From Chryseobacterium sp. SN22 (GTDB taxonomy: Bacteria; Bacteroidota; Bacteroidia; Flavobacteriales; Weeksellaceae): DNA of 64,000 nt. Where the stretch lies: the NCBI RefSeq assembly GCF_008329705.1, contig NZ_VTSX01000001.1, forward strand, positions 124,001-188,000, read 5' to 3'. The notes under the pieces were generated by a model, which searched no databases, was not told the DNA's origin, and saw only the letters and a list, made by a program, of their open reading frames with translations. A program made the position numbers and the translations under genes. Of this stretch, positions 50,484 to 59,188 are shown piece by piece. Every line of letters starts with the position of its first letter. The stretch's first letter is position 1.

Positions 50484-52742
50484 TCAGTTCGCTCCGATTT
50501 CGTCTACGAACAGCCAGGCTTTGGAATCGGCACCCGGATTTCCGGCAGGAATGATTCCTGCATTTTCTATTTCGATTTTTAAATATTTCGTTTTCTGATT
50601 GCCGACCTGCAGCCTGATTTTTCCTTTGGCTGCAAGAATTTCCTCTTTTCCGATTTCTTTGACCATTTTAAAGTCGGTTTCGTTATCCGAGATAAGAATC
50701 CGGGCGGATCTGGCAAAATGGATCCAGCTTCCTTTATTGTCCAGGGTATTGAAATAAACTTCCGAAAACGGTGTTGCCTGTCCGAAATCGATGGTGGCCA
50801 CCACGTCTTTTCCCTGGAAGCCCAGCCAGGTTTTTCCCAGCTGACGTTGGTTTCCGATAATCCCGTCGACCAAAGTGAAAGCCCCTCCGAAAGAATAGTT
50901 TTCGCTAGGCTCCTGTTCCAGTGTAATTTTTTTGCCTGTGGTTTTTGAAATCTTAAAGTCCTGCGTAGAAACCGCACTTTTCAGTTGTCCGCTTTCAAAA
51001 TACGCTGATTTCATGGTCATGGATTTTGAAACGGGAATCGGGTTGGTGTAGGTTGGTGAGTCTGTCTGCGGCTCTGTACCATCTGTTGTGTATCTGATTC
51101 CCGCCGTTTTCTGTGAGGTGGAAAGTTCATAAGCTACTCCATTGCTGACCGGGATTACCTTTCCGTTGATGTTGTAAATACTTCTTGCATAATTAACCCC
51201 TATTTTATCCAGCGTTCCGAATTCATTGATCACGCGGCCTTCAAATTCTTTGTAATTTTTCGGGTCCGAAGTTCCCCAGGCAACTTCAGAAAGGGCCAGC
51301 AATCTCGGAAAGATCATATACTGAACCTGTTTGAAATCCAGAATGTATTCGGTCCAGAGGTTAGCCTGCACCCCTGAGATATATTTTGACTGCTCCGCAT
51401 TCAATTCTTCAGGAACTGGCTGATAGGAATAGACTTTATCCAAAGGGGTAAATCCTCCGAAAGCATTCGGTTCCGTAGCCGGATCTCCCTGGTAATGGTC
51501 GAAATAACAATACGCTCCCGGTGTCATAACGGCGAAATGCCCGGACTTGGCCGCTTCCACGCCGCCTTTAATCCCGGTCCAGCTCATTACCGCTGCATTC
51601 GGGGCCAGTCCGCCTTCCAGGATTTCATCCCAGCCGATGATTTTTCTGCCTTTTGAATTGACATATTTTTCAATCCGATGGATGAAGTAGCTTTGGAGCC
51701 CGTGTTCGTCCTTCAGGTTATTTTTTCTGATCAGTTCCTGACAGTGCGCACATTCTTTCCATCTTGTTTTCGGGCATTCATCGCCTCCGATATGGATGTA
51801 CTGCGAAGGAAAAAGCTGGATGACTTCGTTCAATACATTTTCCAAAAAGGTAAAGGTTTCTTCTTTCGGGCAGAAAACATCATCGAATACGCCCCATTTG
51901 GTCGCCGGTTCAAAAGGCCCTTTGGTACAGGCCAGTTCGGGATAAGCGGATAAGGCCGCTAAGGCATGCCCCGGCATTTCAATTTCCGGAACTACGGTAA
52001 TATGCCGTTCGGCTGCATATTCTACAACTTCTTTGATCTGTTCCTGGGTATAAAAATACGGCCCGTACGGTTTCCCGTCGAAGGTATTATCGACATAGGC
52101 TCCGATCATGGATTCTTTTCTTTTGGAACCGGTCTGCGTCAGTTTAGGATATTTTTTGATTTCGATTCTCCAGCCCTGGTCATCGGTTAAATGCCAGTGA
52201 AAGGTATTCAGTTTGTACATGGCCAGATAATCGATATACTGCTTTACTTCTTCTACGGTGAAAAAATGGCGGCAGACGTCAAGGTGCATTCCGCGCCACG
52301 CAAATTTCGGCTCATCTTCAATCTTCATCGCGGGAATCTTTCCAGAACCCTTATATTGTCTCAGGAGCTGAGTCAAAGTCTGAAGTGCCAGAAAATAGCC
52401 TTGTTTGGTATTGGAACTGATCACAATCCGACGCGGGGAAATGTCGATGGCATATTTCTCCCTTTTTTCCCGGTCTTCTTTGGATTGGGACGGAAAAAGA
52501 ACATTTACCAGATGAGCGACATTTCTTTTACCCATACCGAATTTCAGTATTCCCTGAGTCTGTTTTTTAAAATAACCGGTTTCCTGCTGAGGAAGATCGT
52601 GATCGAGCTTAAAATTTTCCGGGATGATAAACTCTCCTTTTGAAAATTCCAGTTTCTGAGGATATGGAATTAAATTTAACCGGTTCTGAGTAAAAAACAA
52701 GCTTGAAATCAGGACCGAAAATACCAGTAAAAAACGCTGCAT
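50484..52742 (-). CDS. exported beta-N-acetylhexosaminidase (GH20)
   Basis: A 752-residue enzyme. It has a signal peptide (1-19), a GH20b-like N-terminal domain (about 22-145), a TIM barrel with the catalytic Asp321-Glu322 pair in HIGGDE, a fibronectin-like chitobiase C-terminal domain (YTTDGTEPQTDSPTY) and an F5/8-type C-like carbohydrate-binding domain at the end (NTLDNKGSWIHFA, ending DEIGAN). It removes terminal GlcNAc or GalNAc with substrate assistance. With the beta-mannosidase and glycosylasparaginase it suits dismantling of N-glycans or chitin oligomers. An imperfect -7 (TATATTCG) is 22 bp upstream. Confidence 0.95.
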   Translation of the reverse strand: MQRFLLVFSVLISSLFFTQNRLNLIPYPQKLEFSKGEFIIPENFKLDHDLPQQETGYFKKQTQGILKFGMGKRNVAHLVNVLFPSQSKEDREKREKYAIDISPRRIVISSNTKQGYFLALQTLTQLLRQYKGSGKIPAMKIEDEPKFAWRGMHLDVCRHFFTVEEVKQYIDYLAMYKLNTFHWHLTDDQGWRIEIKKYPKLTQTGSKRKESMIGAYVDNTFDGKPYGPYFYTQEQIKEVVEYAAERHITVVPEIEMPGHALAALSAYPELACTKGPFEPATKWGVFDDVFCPKEETFTFLENVLNEVIQLFPSQYIHIGGDECPKTRWKECAHCQELIRKNNLKDEHGLQSYFIHRIEKYVNSKGRKIIGWDEILEGGLAPNAAVMSWTGIKGGVEAAKSGHFAVMTPGAYCYFDHYQGDPATEPNAFGGFTPLDKVYSYQPVPEELNAEQSKYISGVQANLWTEYILDFKQVQYMIFPRLLALSEVAWGTSDPKNYKEFEGRVINEFGTLDKIGVNYARSIYNINGKVIPVSNGVAYELSTSQKTAGIRYTTDGTEPQTDSPTYTNPIPVSKSMTMKSAYFESGQLKSAVSTQDFKISKTTGKKITLEQEPSENYSFGGAFTLVDGIIGNQRQLGKTWLGFQGKDVVATIDFGQATPFSEVYFNTLDNKGSWIHFARSARILISDNETDFKMVKEIGKEEILAAKGKIRLQVGNQKTKYLKIEIENAGIIPAGNPGADSKAWLFVDEIGAN

Positions 52743-52824
52743 CTGATGGGTTTAAGATTTAGGCGAATATACTTATTTTCTGAAAATTTACAGAGGCATT
52801 TAACTTATTAAAACAGAAAAGATC

Positions 52825-52832
52825 TAATTTTG
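52825..52832 (+). promoter_or_regulatory. -7 element of DUF4197 gene
   Basis: TAATTTTG matches TAnnTTTG and ends 11 bp before the ATG at 52844. Confidence 0.55.
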
Positions 52833-52843
52833 TAAAAAAATAA

Positions 52844-53647
52844 ATGATGAGAAAAACATTTCTATTGGTTGGCGGACTTTTATTCTCTGTTTCTTCACAG
52901 GCACAGATCTTTGATGCCATTAAAACAGTGGTGAAAGACAAAACAGGCATTGACCTGAACCAGCCTAAACCAACCACCACCAACCCCTACCCTGCAACTT
53001 CAGGTTCTGCAGGCGCTTCTGCAAATCTTGGAAGCCTCAGCTCCTTACAGATTTCATCAGGACTGAAGGAAGCGCTGAGCCTGGGAGTCAATGAAGGCGT
53101 AAAAAAACTGGGCGTCACCGACGGATTTTTCAGAAACGAAGCCGTAAAAATTTTAATGCCTGAAAAGCTGAGAAAAATTGATGCTACTCTGCGTTCAATC
53201 GGACTGGGAAGCCTGGCTGATCAGGGTGTCAAACTACTGAACCGCGCCGCAGAAGATGCCGTAACGGAAGCCGCACCGATTTTCACCAATGCCATTACTT
53301 CAATGACGATTACCGATGCCAAAAACATTCTGTTGGGAAGCGATAATGCAGCGACCAGTTACCTGCAAGGGAAAACCCAAAGCCAACTGTTTACCGCCTT
53401 CCAGCCGAAAGTGAAAGCTTCACTGGGTAAAGTAGGGGCCGACAAGGTGTGGTCTAACCTGATCTCGAAATACAACACTTTCACGGGGCAATCGGTAACC
53501 ACCGACCTGAATGCCTACGTAACGACCGAGACCATCAACGGGGTCTTCAAAATGGTTGCGGAAAAAGAAAGCGGCATCCGCAATACTCCGGCGATGCGGA
53601 CAACGAGTATCCTGAAAAAGGTATTCGGGGCACAGGACGGGCGTTGA
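52844..53647 (+). CDS. exported DUF4197 protein
   Basis: A 267-residue protein with a signal peptide (1-20, ending SSQA) and a mostly helical DUF4197 domain from about residue 65: SGLKEALSLGVNEGVKKLG, LMPEKLRKIDATLRSIGLG and AAPIFTNAITSMTITDAKNIL. A low-complexity Pro/Thr/Ser linker (about 40-60) joins them. The family is widespread in exported bacterial proteins; its function is unknown. ATG at 52847 would shorten it by one residue. Single-gene unit on the plus strand. Confidence 0.88.
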   Translation: MMRKTFLLVGGLLFSVSSQAQIFDAIKTVVKDKTGIDLNQPKPTTTNPYPATSGSAGASANLGSLSSLQISSGLKEALSLGVNEGVKKLGVTDGFFRNEAVKILMPEKLRKIDATLRSIGLGSLADQGVKLLNRAAEDAVTEAAPIFTNAITSMTITDAKNILLGSDNAATSYLQGKTQSQLFTAFQPKVKASLGKVGADKVWSNLISKYNTFTGQSVTTDLNAYVTTETINGVFKMVAEKESGIRNTPAMRTTSILKKVFGAQDGR

Positions 53648-54059
53648 TATCCTTTTTCCTTGATGAAAAAAGAAACAAAAAATCAAGACCCGGAACTCTC
53701 CGCTAAAAATAAAACCTGAAGCCTGAAATTCCCACACTTGCGCGATTTCCTTATTCATTCTCCGTTTTTAGTTTTGCCCCGCGCTCCGGAAAGTAGGAAT
53801 TGCTTAACGGAATCAGGTTTTATTTCCTTAATGCTCCGATTTCCTGGGTCAATTAAATAACAAAAAGCTGTCTCCGTTGAAACAGCTTTTTCTAATATTG
53901 TCAGTTGTTATTCATAAATAGTGAGGCTAAAAAGCTAACTACAGCCTTTCAATTCATTTACCGGCAAACCGTATGACCAAGAATGCCTCAAAAGAAACGG
54001 CCCTTATCTAATAAGTTGTATGTTATGCCAGAAGCCAAAAGCCTGCAGCCAGCCGCTTA
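53648..54059. other. intergenic stretch with a hairpin terminator at 53862-53892
   Basis: No supported gene. The hairpin AAAAAGCTGT / ACAGCTTTTT (53862-53871 and 53882-53891) with flanking A and T runs can terminate transcripts from both sides, although it is 215 bp beyond the DUF4197 stop. Confidence 0.6.
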
Positions 54060-54713
54060 TTAAAACTGCATTTCAGGGATTTCACCTTCAATGATCAGGT
54101 CGGCTTCCGTTGATTGGATAATATGTTCTACGGAAATGCCCGGTGCTCTTTCAACAAGCTTGAATCCGGCAGGGGTAACATCCAAAACCGCTAACTCGGT
54201 AACGACTCTTTTTACACAATTTACCCCCGTTAAAGGAAGTGTACATTTTTTAAGGATTTTGCTTTCTCCGGCTTTGTTCACGTGCATCATCGCCACAATG
54301 ATATTTTCCGCAGAAGCCACGAGATCCATCGCACCGCCCATTCCTTTCACCATCTTTCCCGGAATCTTCCAGTTGGCGATATCCCCGTTTTCGGCGACTT
54401 CCATGGCTCCGAGAATGGTGAGATCCACTTTCTGCGCACGGATCATTCCGAAACTGAAGGCGGAATCAAAGAAAGATCCACCGTCCAGAATGGTAATCGT
54501 CTGTTTTCCGGCATTAATGATGTCTGCATCTTCTTCCCCTTCGAAAGGAAACGGCCCCATTCCCAATACCCCGTTTTCACTCTGGAACTCCACGGAAAGA
54601 TTGTCCGGCACATAATTAGCCACCAGTGTCGGGATCCCGATTCCCAGGTTTACATAATATCCGTCTTTCACTTCTCTGGAAATTCTCTGTGCAATTTGTT
54701 CTTTAGTCAGCAT
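54060..54713 (-). CDS. scoB: 3-oxoacid CoA-transferase subunit B
   Basis: A 217-residue beta subunit of a succinyl-CoA:3-ketoacid CoA-transferase. The catalytic Glu that forms the CoA thioester is Glu46 in QSENGVLG. GIGIPTLVANY and NWKIPGKMVKGMGGAMDL are family blocks. It moves CoA from succinyl-CoA to acetoacetate in ketone-body or branched-chain carbon use. Its partner scoA is 2 kb away on the same strand, separated by an ABC transporter gene on the other strand, an unusual split of a pair that normally adjoins. Confidence 0.93.
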   Translation of the reverse strand: MLTKEQIAQRISREVKDGYYVNLGIGIPTLVANYVPDNLSVEFQSENGVLGMGPFPFEGEEDADIINAGKQTITILDGGSFFDSAFSFGMIRAQKVDLTILGAMEVAENGDIANWKIPGKMVKGMGGAMDLVASAENIIVAMMHVNKAGESKILKKCTLPLTGVNCVKRVVTELAVLDVTPAGFKLVERAPGISVEHIIQSTEADLIIEGEIPEMQF

Positions 54714-54807
54714 AGCTTAATCTTATCCTGCCAAATTAGCCATTTTTTCAGAATTATGAAATATTTTCTTTCTTATCCTATGGTAAATTTTAGCACTCAA
54801 TTTGTTG

Positions 54808-54815
54808 TAAATTTG
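54808..54815 (+). promoter_or_regulatory. -7 element of ABC exporter gene
   Basis: TAAATTTG matches TAnnTTTG and ends 7 bp before the ATG at 54823. No convincing -33 partner. Confidence 0.5.
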
Positions 54816-54822
54816 TAAACTT

Positions 54823-56619
54823 ATGAAAGTTTTACTGCATTACCTGAAACCCTACCGTCTCCTGATTTTCATTTCCCTGCTCTTAGCCTCTGTAAACCAG
54901 GTTTTTTCGCTGTTTTCACCTGCTATTACAGGAAATATCCTGGACCGGCTGGTTACCCATCCCAATTTCTTTGATAAGGAGAAAACCATCCCGAGAAACC
55001 TGAACGAATACCTGTATGGAAATGATATATACCACGGTGTTTTCTATTTTCTGGGGCTTTTAATCGGAACTGCCATGATCAGCCGTATTGCGAAAGCTTT
55101 CCAGGATTATGTGGTGAACGTAATCATCCAGAAGTTCGGGGCAAAGATTTTTACCGACGGACTGAGGCATTCGATGCGGCTGCCGTATCATGAATTTGAG
55201 GACCAAAGGAGCGGTGAAACGCTTTCGATCCTGACGAAGGTGCGTGAAGATACGGTGAAGTTCATCAATAATTTCATCAACATCTTCTTTGGGATTCTGG
55301 TAAGTATCATTTTCGTTTCAGTATATGCAATACGCCTGCACTGGTCGATCATGCCGGTGTATATTATAGGAATCATTTTTATTGCCGTTGTTACGAACCT
55401 GCTGAGCAGGAGAATTAAAACCATCCAGAAAAGCATTGTAAAGGAAACTACTGATCTGGCGGGAAGCACAACGGAAAGTTTACGGAATATTGAGATCGTT
55501 AAAAGTTTAGGCCTTACCAATCAGGAAGTGGAGCGGCTGAACAACAATACCTACAAAATATTAAACCTTGAGCTTAGAAAGGTAAAAAGCATCCGTTCCC
55601 TGAGCTTTGTGCAGGGAACGCTGGTGAACTTTTTACAGCAGATGATTACTTTTACTTTGCTTTTATTAATTTTCAAAAATATCGTTACCCCGGGACAATA
55701 CCTGTCGCTGATGTTTTACGGGTTCTTTATATTCGGACCGATGCAGGAAATCGGAAATATCATTATTTCTTACCGTGAAGCGCAGGCATCGCTTAATAAT
55801 TTTGACCGGGTGATGAAAAAACAAGTGGAACCTAAACCGTTAATGCCTAAAAAGATCGGGGCGATTGAAGAACTGGAATTCCAGAAGGTTTCTTTCCAGC
55901 ATCAGACGGCTCAGTATAAAGCGCTCAATTCGATTTCATTTGATGTAAAAAACGGGGAAACTGTTGCTTTTGTAGGACCGAGCGGTTCGGGGAAAAGTAC
56001 GTTGGTGAAATTGCTTGTCGGTTTATACCGGCCGCAGGAAGGTTCTATTTTTTATAATCATGTGGACGGAAAAGAGTTTGATTTTGATGAGCTGAGAAAC
56101 CAGATCGGCTTCGTTACACAGGATACCCAGCTTTTTGCAGGAACTATCCGGGAGAATCTTTTGTTTGTGAACCCGGCTGCTACCGAAGAAGACCTGCAAT
56201 CAGCTTTGAAAAAATCCAGCTGTACCGGTCTTCTGGAGCGTGCTGAAAATGGAATTGAAACGGTGATCGGTGAAGGCGGACTGAAGCTGAGCGGCGGTGA
56301 AAAGCAACGGATTGCAATTGCCAGGGCTTTGTTGCGGAAACCGCACCTTCTGATTTTTGATGAGGCTACTTCTGCCCTGGACAGCATTACCGAAGAAGAA
56401 ATTACGACGACCATTAAAGAAATTTCTAAAGAAAAAGAACAGATTACCGTCCTGATTGCTCACCGTCTGAGCACCATCATGCATGCCGACCGGATTTATG
56501 TCCTGGAACGCGGACAGATCGTAGAGACCGGATCGCACCTAAAACTCATTGAAGAGAAAGGCCTGTATTATGCGATGTGGAGGCAGCAGATCGGGGAAAG
56601 GAAGACGATGGGAATCTGA
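54823..56619 (+). CDS. ABC-type exporter (fused permease and ATPase)
   Basis: A 598-residue half-transporter. It has six membrane segments (about 15-330) and a C-terminal ATPase with Walker A GPSGSGKST, signature LSGGEKQRIAIARALL, Walker B LLIFDEATSALD and the H-loop in IAHRLSTI. The type IV (MsbA/multidrug) fold works as a dimer to export lipids, peptides or drugs. The substrate is unknown. It is a single-gene unit lying head-on between the two CoA-transferase genes. Confidence 0.93.
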   Translation: MKVLLHYLKPYRLLIFISLLLASVNQVFSLFSPAITGNILDRLVTHPNFFDKEKTIPRNLNEYLYGNDIYHGVFYFLGLLIGTAMISRIAKAFQDYVVNVIIQKFGAKIFTDGLRHSMRLPYHEFEDQRSGETLSILTKVREDTVKFINNFINIFFGILVSIIFVSVYAIRLHWSIMPVYIIGIIFIAVVTNLLSRRIKTIQKSIVKETTDLAGSTTESLRNIEIVKSLGLTNQEVERLNNNTYKILNLELRKVKSIRSLSFVQGTLVNFLQQMITFTLLLLIFKNIVTPGQYLSLMFYGFFIFGPMQEIGNIIISYREAQASLNNFDRVMKKQVEPKPLMPKKIGAIEELEFQKVSFQHQTAQYKALNSISFDVKNGETVAFVGPSGSGKSTLVKLLVGLYRPQEGSIFYNHVDGKEFDFDELRNQIGFVTQDTQLFAGTIRENLLFVNPAATEEDLQSALKKSSCTGLLERAENGIETVIGEGGLKLSGGEKQRIAIARALLRKPHLLIFDEATSALDSITEEEITTTIKEISKEKEQITVLIAHRLSTIMHADRIYVLERGQIVETGSHLKLIEEKGLYYAMWRQQIGERKTMGI

Positions 56620-56747
56620 TGGATGATGGTGATGAATAATGGAAGTTTAAAATATTGAGGATATTCAGGACGGGCAACGCAGAACAGTAAAAGTTTAAAG
56701 AATTATTTATTGTTGTGCACTTTGTCTTTTTCAACAAATACAAAAAT

Positions 56748-56774
56748 AAAACCGTGAAGTGCTCACGGTTTTTA
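56748..56774. terminator. bidirectional terminator between exporter and scoA
   Basis: AAAACCGTGA and TCACGGTTTT form a perfect 10-bp stem around a 5-nt loop, with A and T runs on either side. It sits between the convergent stops. Confidence 0.9.
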
Positions 56775-56777
56775 TCT

Positions 56778-57479
56778 TTAATCTCTTTTTCTTACAGTTC
56801 GTTGTTCGATTCTTTTTTCGAATTTTTCGCCCTGGAAAATCCTCTGGATCATGATTCCGGGAATATGGACCTGGTTCGGATCCAGTTCGCCCGGCTCTAC
56901 CAGCTCCTCTACTTCGGCAATGGTAATTTTCCCGGCTCCCGCCATCGGATGATTGAAGTTCCTGGCGGATCCTTTAAAGACAAGGTTTCCGGCATGATCT
57001 CCTTTCCAAGCTTTTACGATCGCAAAATCGGCTTCATAGGCAAATTCGAGGATGTGGGGTTTTCCTTTGAAATCTTTTACTTCCTTGCCTTCCGCTATTT
57101 CAGTCCCGAAGCCGGCAGGGGTATAGAAAGCAGGAATTCCCGCCTGTGCCGCCCTGCATTTTTCAGCAAGTGTTCCCTGAGGCGTCAGTTCCACTTCCAG
57201 TTCTCCGGAGAGCATCTGTCTTTCGAACTCGGCATTTTCTCCCACGTAAGACGAAATCATTTTTTTGATCTGCCTTTTGTGAAGCAGCAGGCCCAGTCCG
57301 AAATCATCCACTCCGGCATTGTTTGAGATGCAGGTAAGGTCTTTTACATCGCTTTCCACCAACGCATTGATTGAATTCTCCGGGATTCCGCAAAGGCCGA
57401 AGCCTCCCAGCATCAGGGTCATTCCGTCCTGTATCCCTTCAATGGCTTCCTTTGCATTTTTTACTCTTTTATCTATCAT
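56778..57479 (-). CDS. scoA: 3-oxoacid CoA-transferase subunit A
   Basis: A 233-residue alpha subunit. The CoA-binding glycine-rich segment is [10 protein letters not shown] (25-34), followed by [17 protein letters not shown] and [27 protein letters not shown]-type sequence. It pairs with ScoB. A terminator directly after it shows that it is not co-transcribed with scoB, so subunit balance must be set by two promoters. No TAnnTTTG element was found upstream. Confidence 0.93.
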   Translation of the reverse strand: MIDKRVKNAKEAIEGIQDGMTLMLGGFGLCGIPENSINALVESDVKDLTCISNNAGVDDFGLGLLLHKRQIKKMISSYVGENAEFERQMLSGELEVELTPQGTLAEKCRAAQAGIPAFYTPAGFGTEIAEGKEVKDFKGKPHILEFAYEADFAIVKAWKGDHAGNLVFKGSARNFNHPMAGAGKITIAEVEELVEPGELDPNQVHIPGIMIQRIFQGEKFEKRIEQRTVRKRD

Positions 57480-58049
57480 GAACTATCAGATTTTCTGTTG
57501 GCTAAATTTAATACTTTTTCTTATATCCGGACGAATGGGAAATCATTTCATTGGAGAATGGTAATTCTACGGGATTGTGTTAAAGTATAAACAGACCTTA
57601 AGATAACCCGAAGTAAAATTTGACTCAAAGGGTTGGAAACTGGAAGTTTTCCAGTCAATATCAACAATAAACTCCGATGTATCAAACCTTTTTAAGGCTT
57701 GTGGAATATTGAATTTAACTGTGCCTGAATATAGACGGCATACCATCTATACCCTGATGGAGACAATAATCTTATTGAAGGCCTGATGTAAGAAATGAGA
57801 TCTACTGCCCTAGCCCGGATCGCAGCGGTTACCCCACAGCGGGGTTGGAAGTTTGGGAGCGGCTGGGTTTGACAATGGAGAGCCTGGAAAGCAGCGGCGC
57901 GAGGAGTATAAGCGGAGAGCCGGATTAAGCTCCCGAGAAAAAGAATTTCGACTGGCCCGCCGCTACCATCATTTGGTACCGTGAGGAGCCAATAAGAAAC
58001 GTGGTCTGAATTTTGGTTGTGGTATGCTACACCAATTAAATTACATTAT
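57480..58049. other. 570-bp non-coding stretch containing an RNA-like element
   Basis: Apart from the element at 57809-57934 no gene or clear promoter was seen. Short inverted pairs such as ACCATCATTTGGT (about 57967) are present. Confidence 0.4.
57809..57934 (+). ncRNA. conserved intergenic element with variable hairpin, copy 2
   Basis: The ends CCTAGCCCGGAT (57809) and GCGGAGAGCCGGATTAAGCT (57912-57931) match those of the element at 43973-44084, but the middle is different and GC-rich, with a hairpin ACCCC-ACAGC-GGGGT (57831-57845). Two copies with constant ends and dissimilar middles suggest selection on the ends. Confidence 0.45.
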
Positions 58050-58430
58050 ATGGAAACGAAAGAGATTTCAAGACTTGCGCTGGGCGCTTTTCTGATTACG
58101 GCCGGTATCGGGCACCTTACTTTTGCAAGAAAAGCTTTCCAGGCACAGGTTCCGGAATGGGTACCGCTGGACAAGGATGACACAGTTGTATATTCCGGCT
58201 ATGCAGAGATTGCTTTGGGAACTGCAATGATTGCCACGCCTAAGAAATATAGAAAGACCATGGGACGAGTAGTTGCCGGATTTTTTGCGGCCGTGTTCCC
58301 GGGAAATATTGCCCAGTACAAAAACAGAAGGGATTCTTTCGGCCTGAATACCGATAATGCAAGGCTCGGCAGGCTGTTTATGCAGGCTCCACTGATTGCC
58401 TGGGCATTGAAATCGACGGATGAAGAATAG
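58050..58430 (+). CDS. DoxX-like small membrane protein
   Basis: About 126 residues from ATG 58050 (METKEISRLALGAF); an upstream in-frame ATG at 58017 adds 11 residues. Four hydrophobic segments and the opening ALGAFLITAGIGHLTFARKAF and FPGNIAQY match DoxX-like/DoxD-like proteins. The family is linked to quinone or thiol redox at the membrane, but the function here is unknown. The stop codon lies within the first unit of a 5-bp tandem repeat that follows. Confidence 0.78.
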   Translation: METKEISRLALGAFLITAGIGHLTFARKAFQAQVPEWVPLDKDDTVVYSGYAEIALGTAMIATPKKYRKTMGRVVAGFFAAVFPGNIAQYKNRRDSFGLNTDNARLGRLFMQAPLIAWALKSTDEE

Positions 58431-58474
58431 AATAGAATAGAATAGAATAGAATAGAATAGAATAGAATAGAATA
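58425..58474 (+). repeat. (GAATA)10 pentanucleotide tandem repeat
   Basis: Ten perfect copies of GAATA from 58425 to 58474. The DoxX-like stop codon (TAG 58428-58430) is inside the first unit, so copy-number change would alter only the 3' untranslated part. Confidence 0.95.
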
Positions 58475-58482
58475 AAAATATT

Positions 58483-58517
58483 AAAAGCGGAAAGATTTAA
58501 ATCTTTCTGCTTTTTTT
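58483..58517 (+). terminator. terminator after DoxX-like gene
   Basis: AAAAGCGGAAAGATTT pairs with AAATCTTTCTGCTTTT (one mismatch), followed by a T run. Confidence 0.85.
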
Positions 58518-58613
58518 ATACTTAACAGAAATAAACTCTACTCTACTGTCTTAAATTTCAGATCTGTCACAGCTGGAATTGTCTGATTTTATAAAGATTT
58601 TAGTAATAAATTA

Positions 58614-58646
58614 TTTGGGAAATTAGAAAAATGTTTTGTATATTTG
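58614..58646 (+). promoter_or_regulatory. promoter of rplS
   Basis: TTTG (58614-58617) and TATATTTG (58639-58646) separated by 21 bp form one of the best Bacteroidota promoters in the window. Confidence 0.8.
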
Positions 58647-58715
58647 CAACCTGTTATTCAACCTCTGACGAAGTCCGTGTAAGTTGCTTAGCCTTAACAT
58701 TTTATTTATTTAATA
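58647..58715 (+). promoter_or_regulatory. rplS leader, possible autoregulatory RNA
   Basis: The 5' leader is about 65 nt. GCAAC (58646-58650) can pair with GTTGC (58682-58686), enclosing a CTCTGACGAAGTCCGTG segment. Ribosomal-protein genes often carry such leaders for feedback control; this one is only a candidate. Confidence 0.4.
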
Positions 58716-59072
58716 ATGGATTTATTAAAGTACGTACAAGACAAGTACATTACAAAAAAAGAATTCCCTGAATTCAAAGCCGGTGATACCATCACTGTGT
58801 ATTACGAGATTAAAGAAGGACAGAAAACAAGAACCCAGTTCTTCAAAGGAACAGTTATCCAATTGAGAGGTACCGGTTCTACAAAAACGTTCACCATCAG
58901 AAAAATGTCCGGTGATGTAGGTGTAGAAAGAGTATTCCCGATCAACATGCCTGCTCTTCAGAAAATCGAAGTTGACAGAAGAGGTAGAGTTAGAAGATCA
59001 AGAATCTACTACTTCAGAGACCTTAGAGGTAAAAAAGCGAGAATTAAAGACGCTGCTTACAAGAAGAAATAA
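58716..59072 (+). CDS. rplS: 50S ribosomal protein L19
   Basis: 118 residues, the usual length for L19. Recognisable blocks are FKAGDTITVYYEIKEG, FKGTVIQLRGTGSTKTFTIR, VGVERVFPINMP and the basic end RRGRVRRSRIYYFRDLRGKK. L19 lies at the 30S-50S interface. Here the gene stands alone rather than with rpsP-rimM-trmD, with its own strong promoter, leader and terminator. Confidence 0.97.
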   Translation: MDLLKYVQDKYITKKEFPEFKAGDTITVYYEIKEGQKTRTQFFKGTVIQLRGTGSTKTFTIRKMSGDVGVERVFPINMPALQKIEVDRRGRVRRSRIYYFRDLRGKKARIKDAAYKKK

Positions 59073-59092
59073 TTCAGACAACAATACATACG

Positions 59093-59126
59093 AAAAGAGA
59101 CCGTTTATTTTAAGCGGTCTCTTTTT
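59093..59126 (+). terminator. terminator of rplS
   Basis: AAAAGAGACCG and CGGTCTCTTTT form an 11-bp stem around an 11-nt loop, followed by a T run. Confidence 0.9.
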
Positions 59127-59188
59127 ATTTGGTGAAGGTCTATGGTGAATGGTGATTTTTTTCTTTTTGGCTAAATGTGAGTGGGGAT

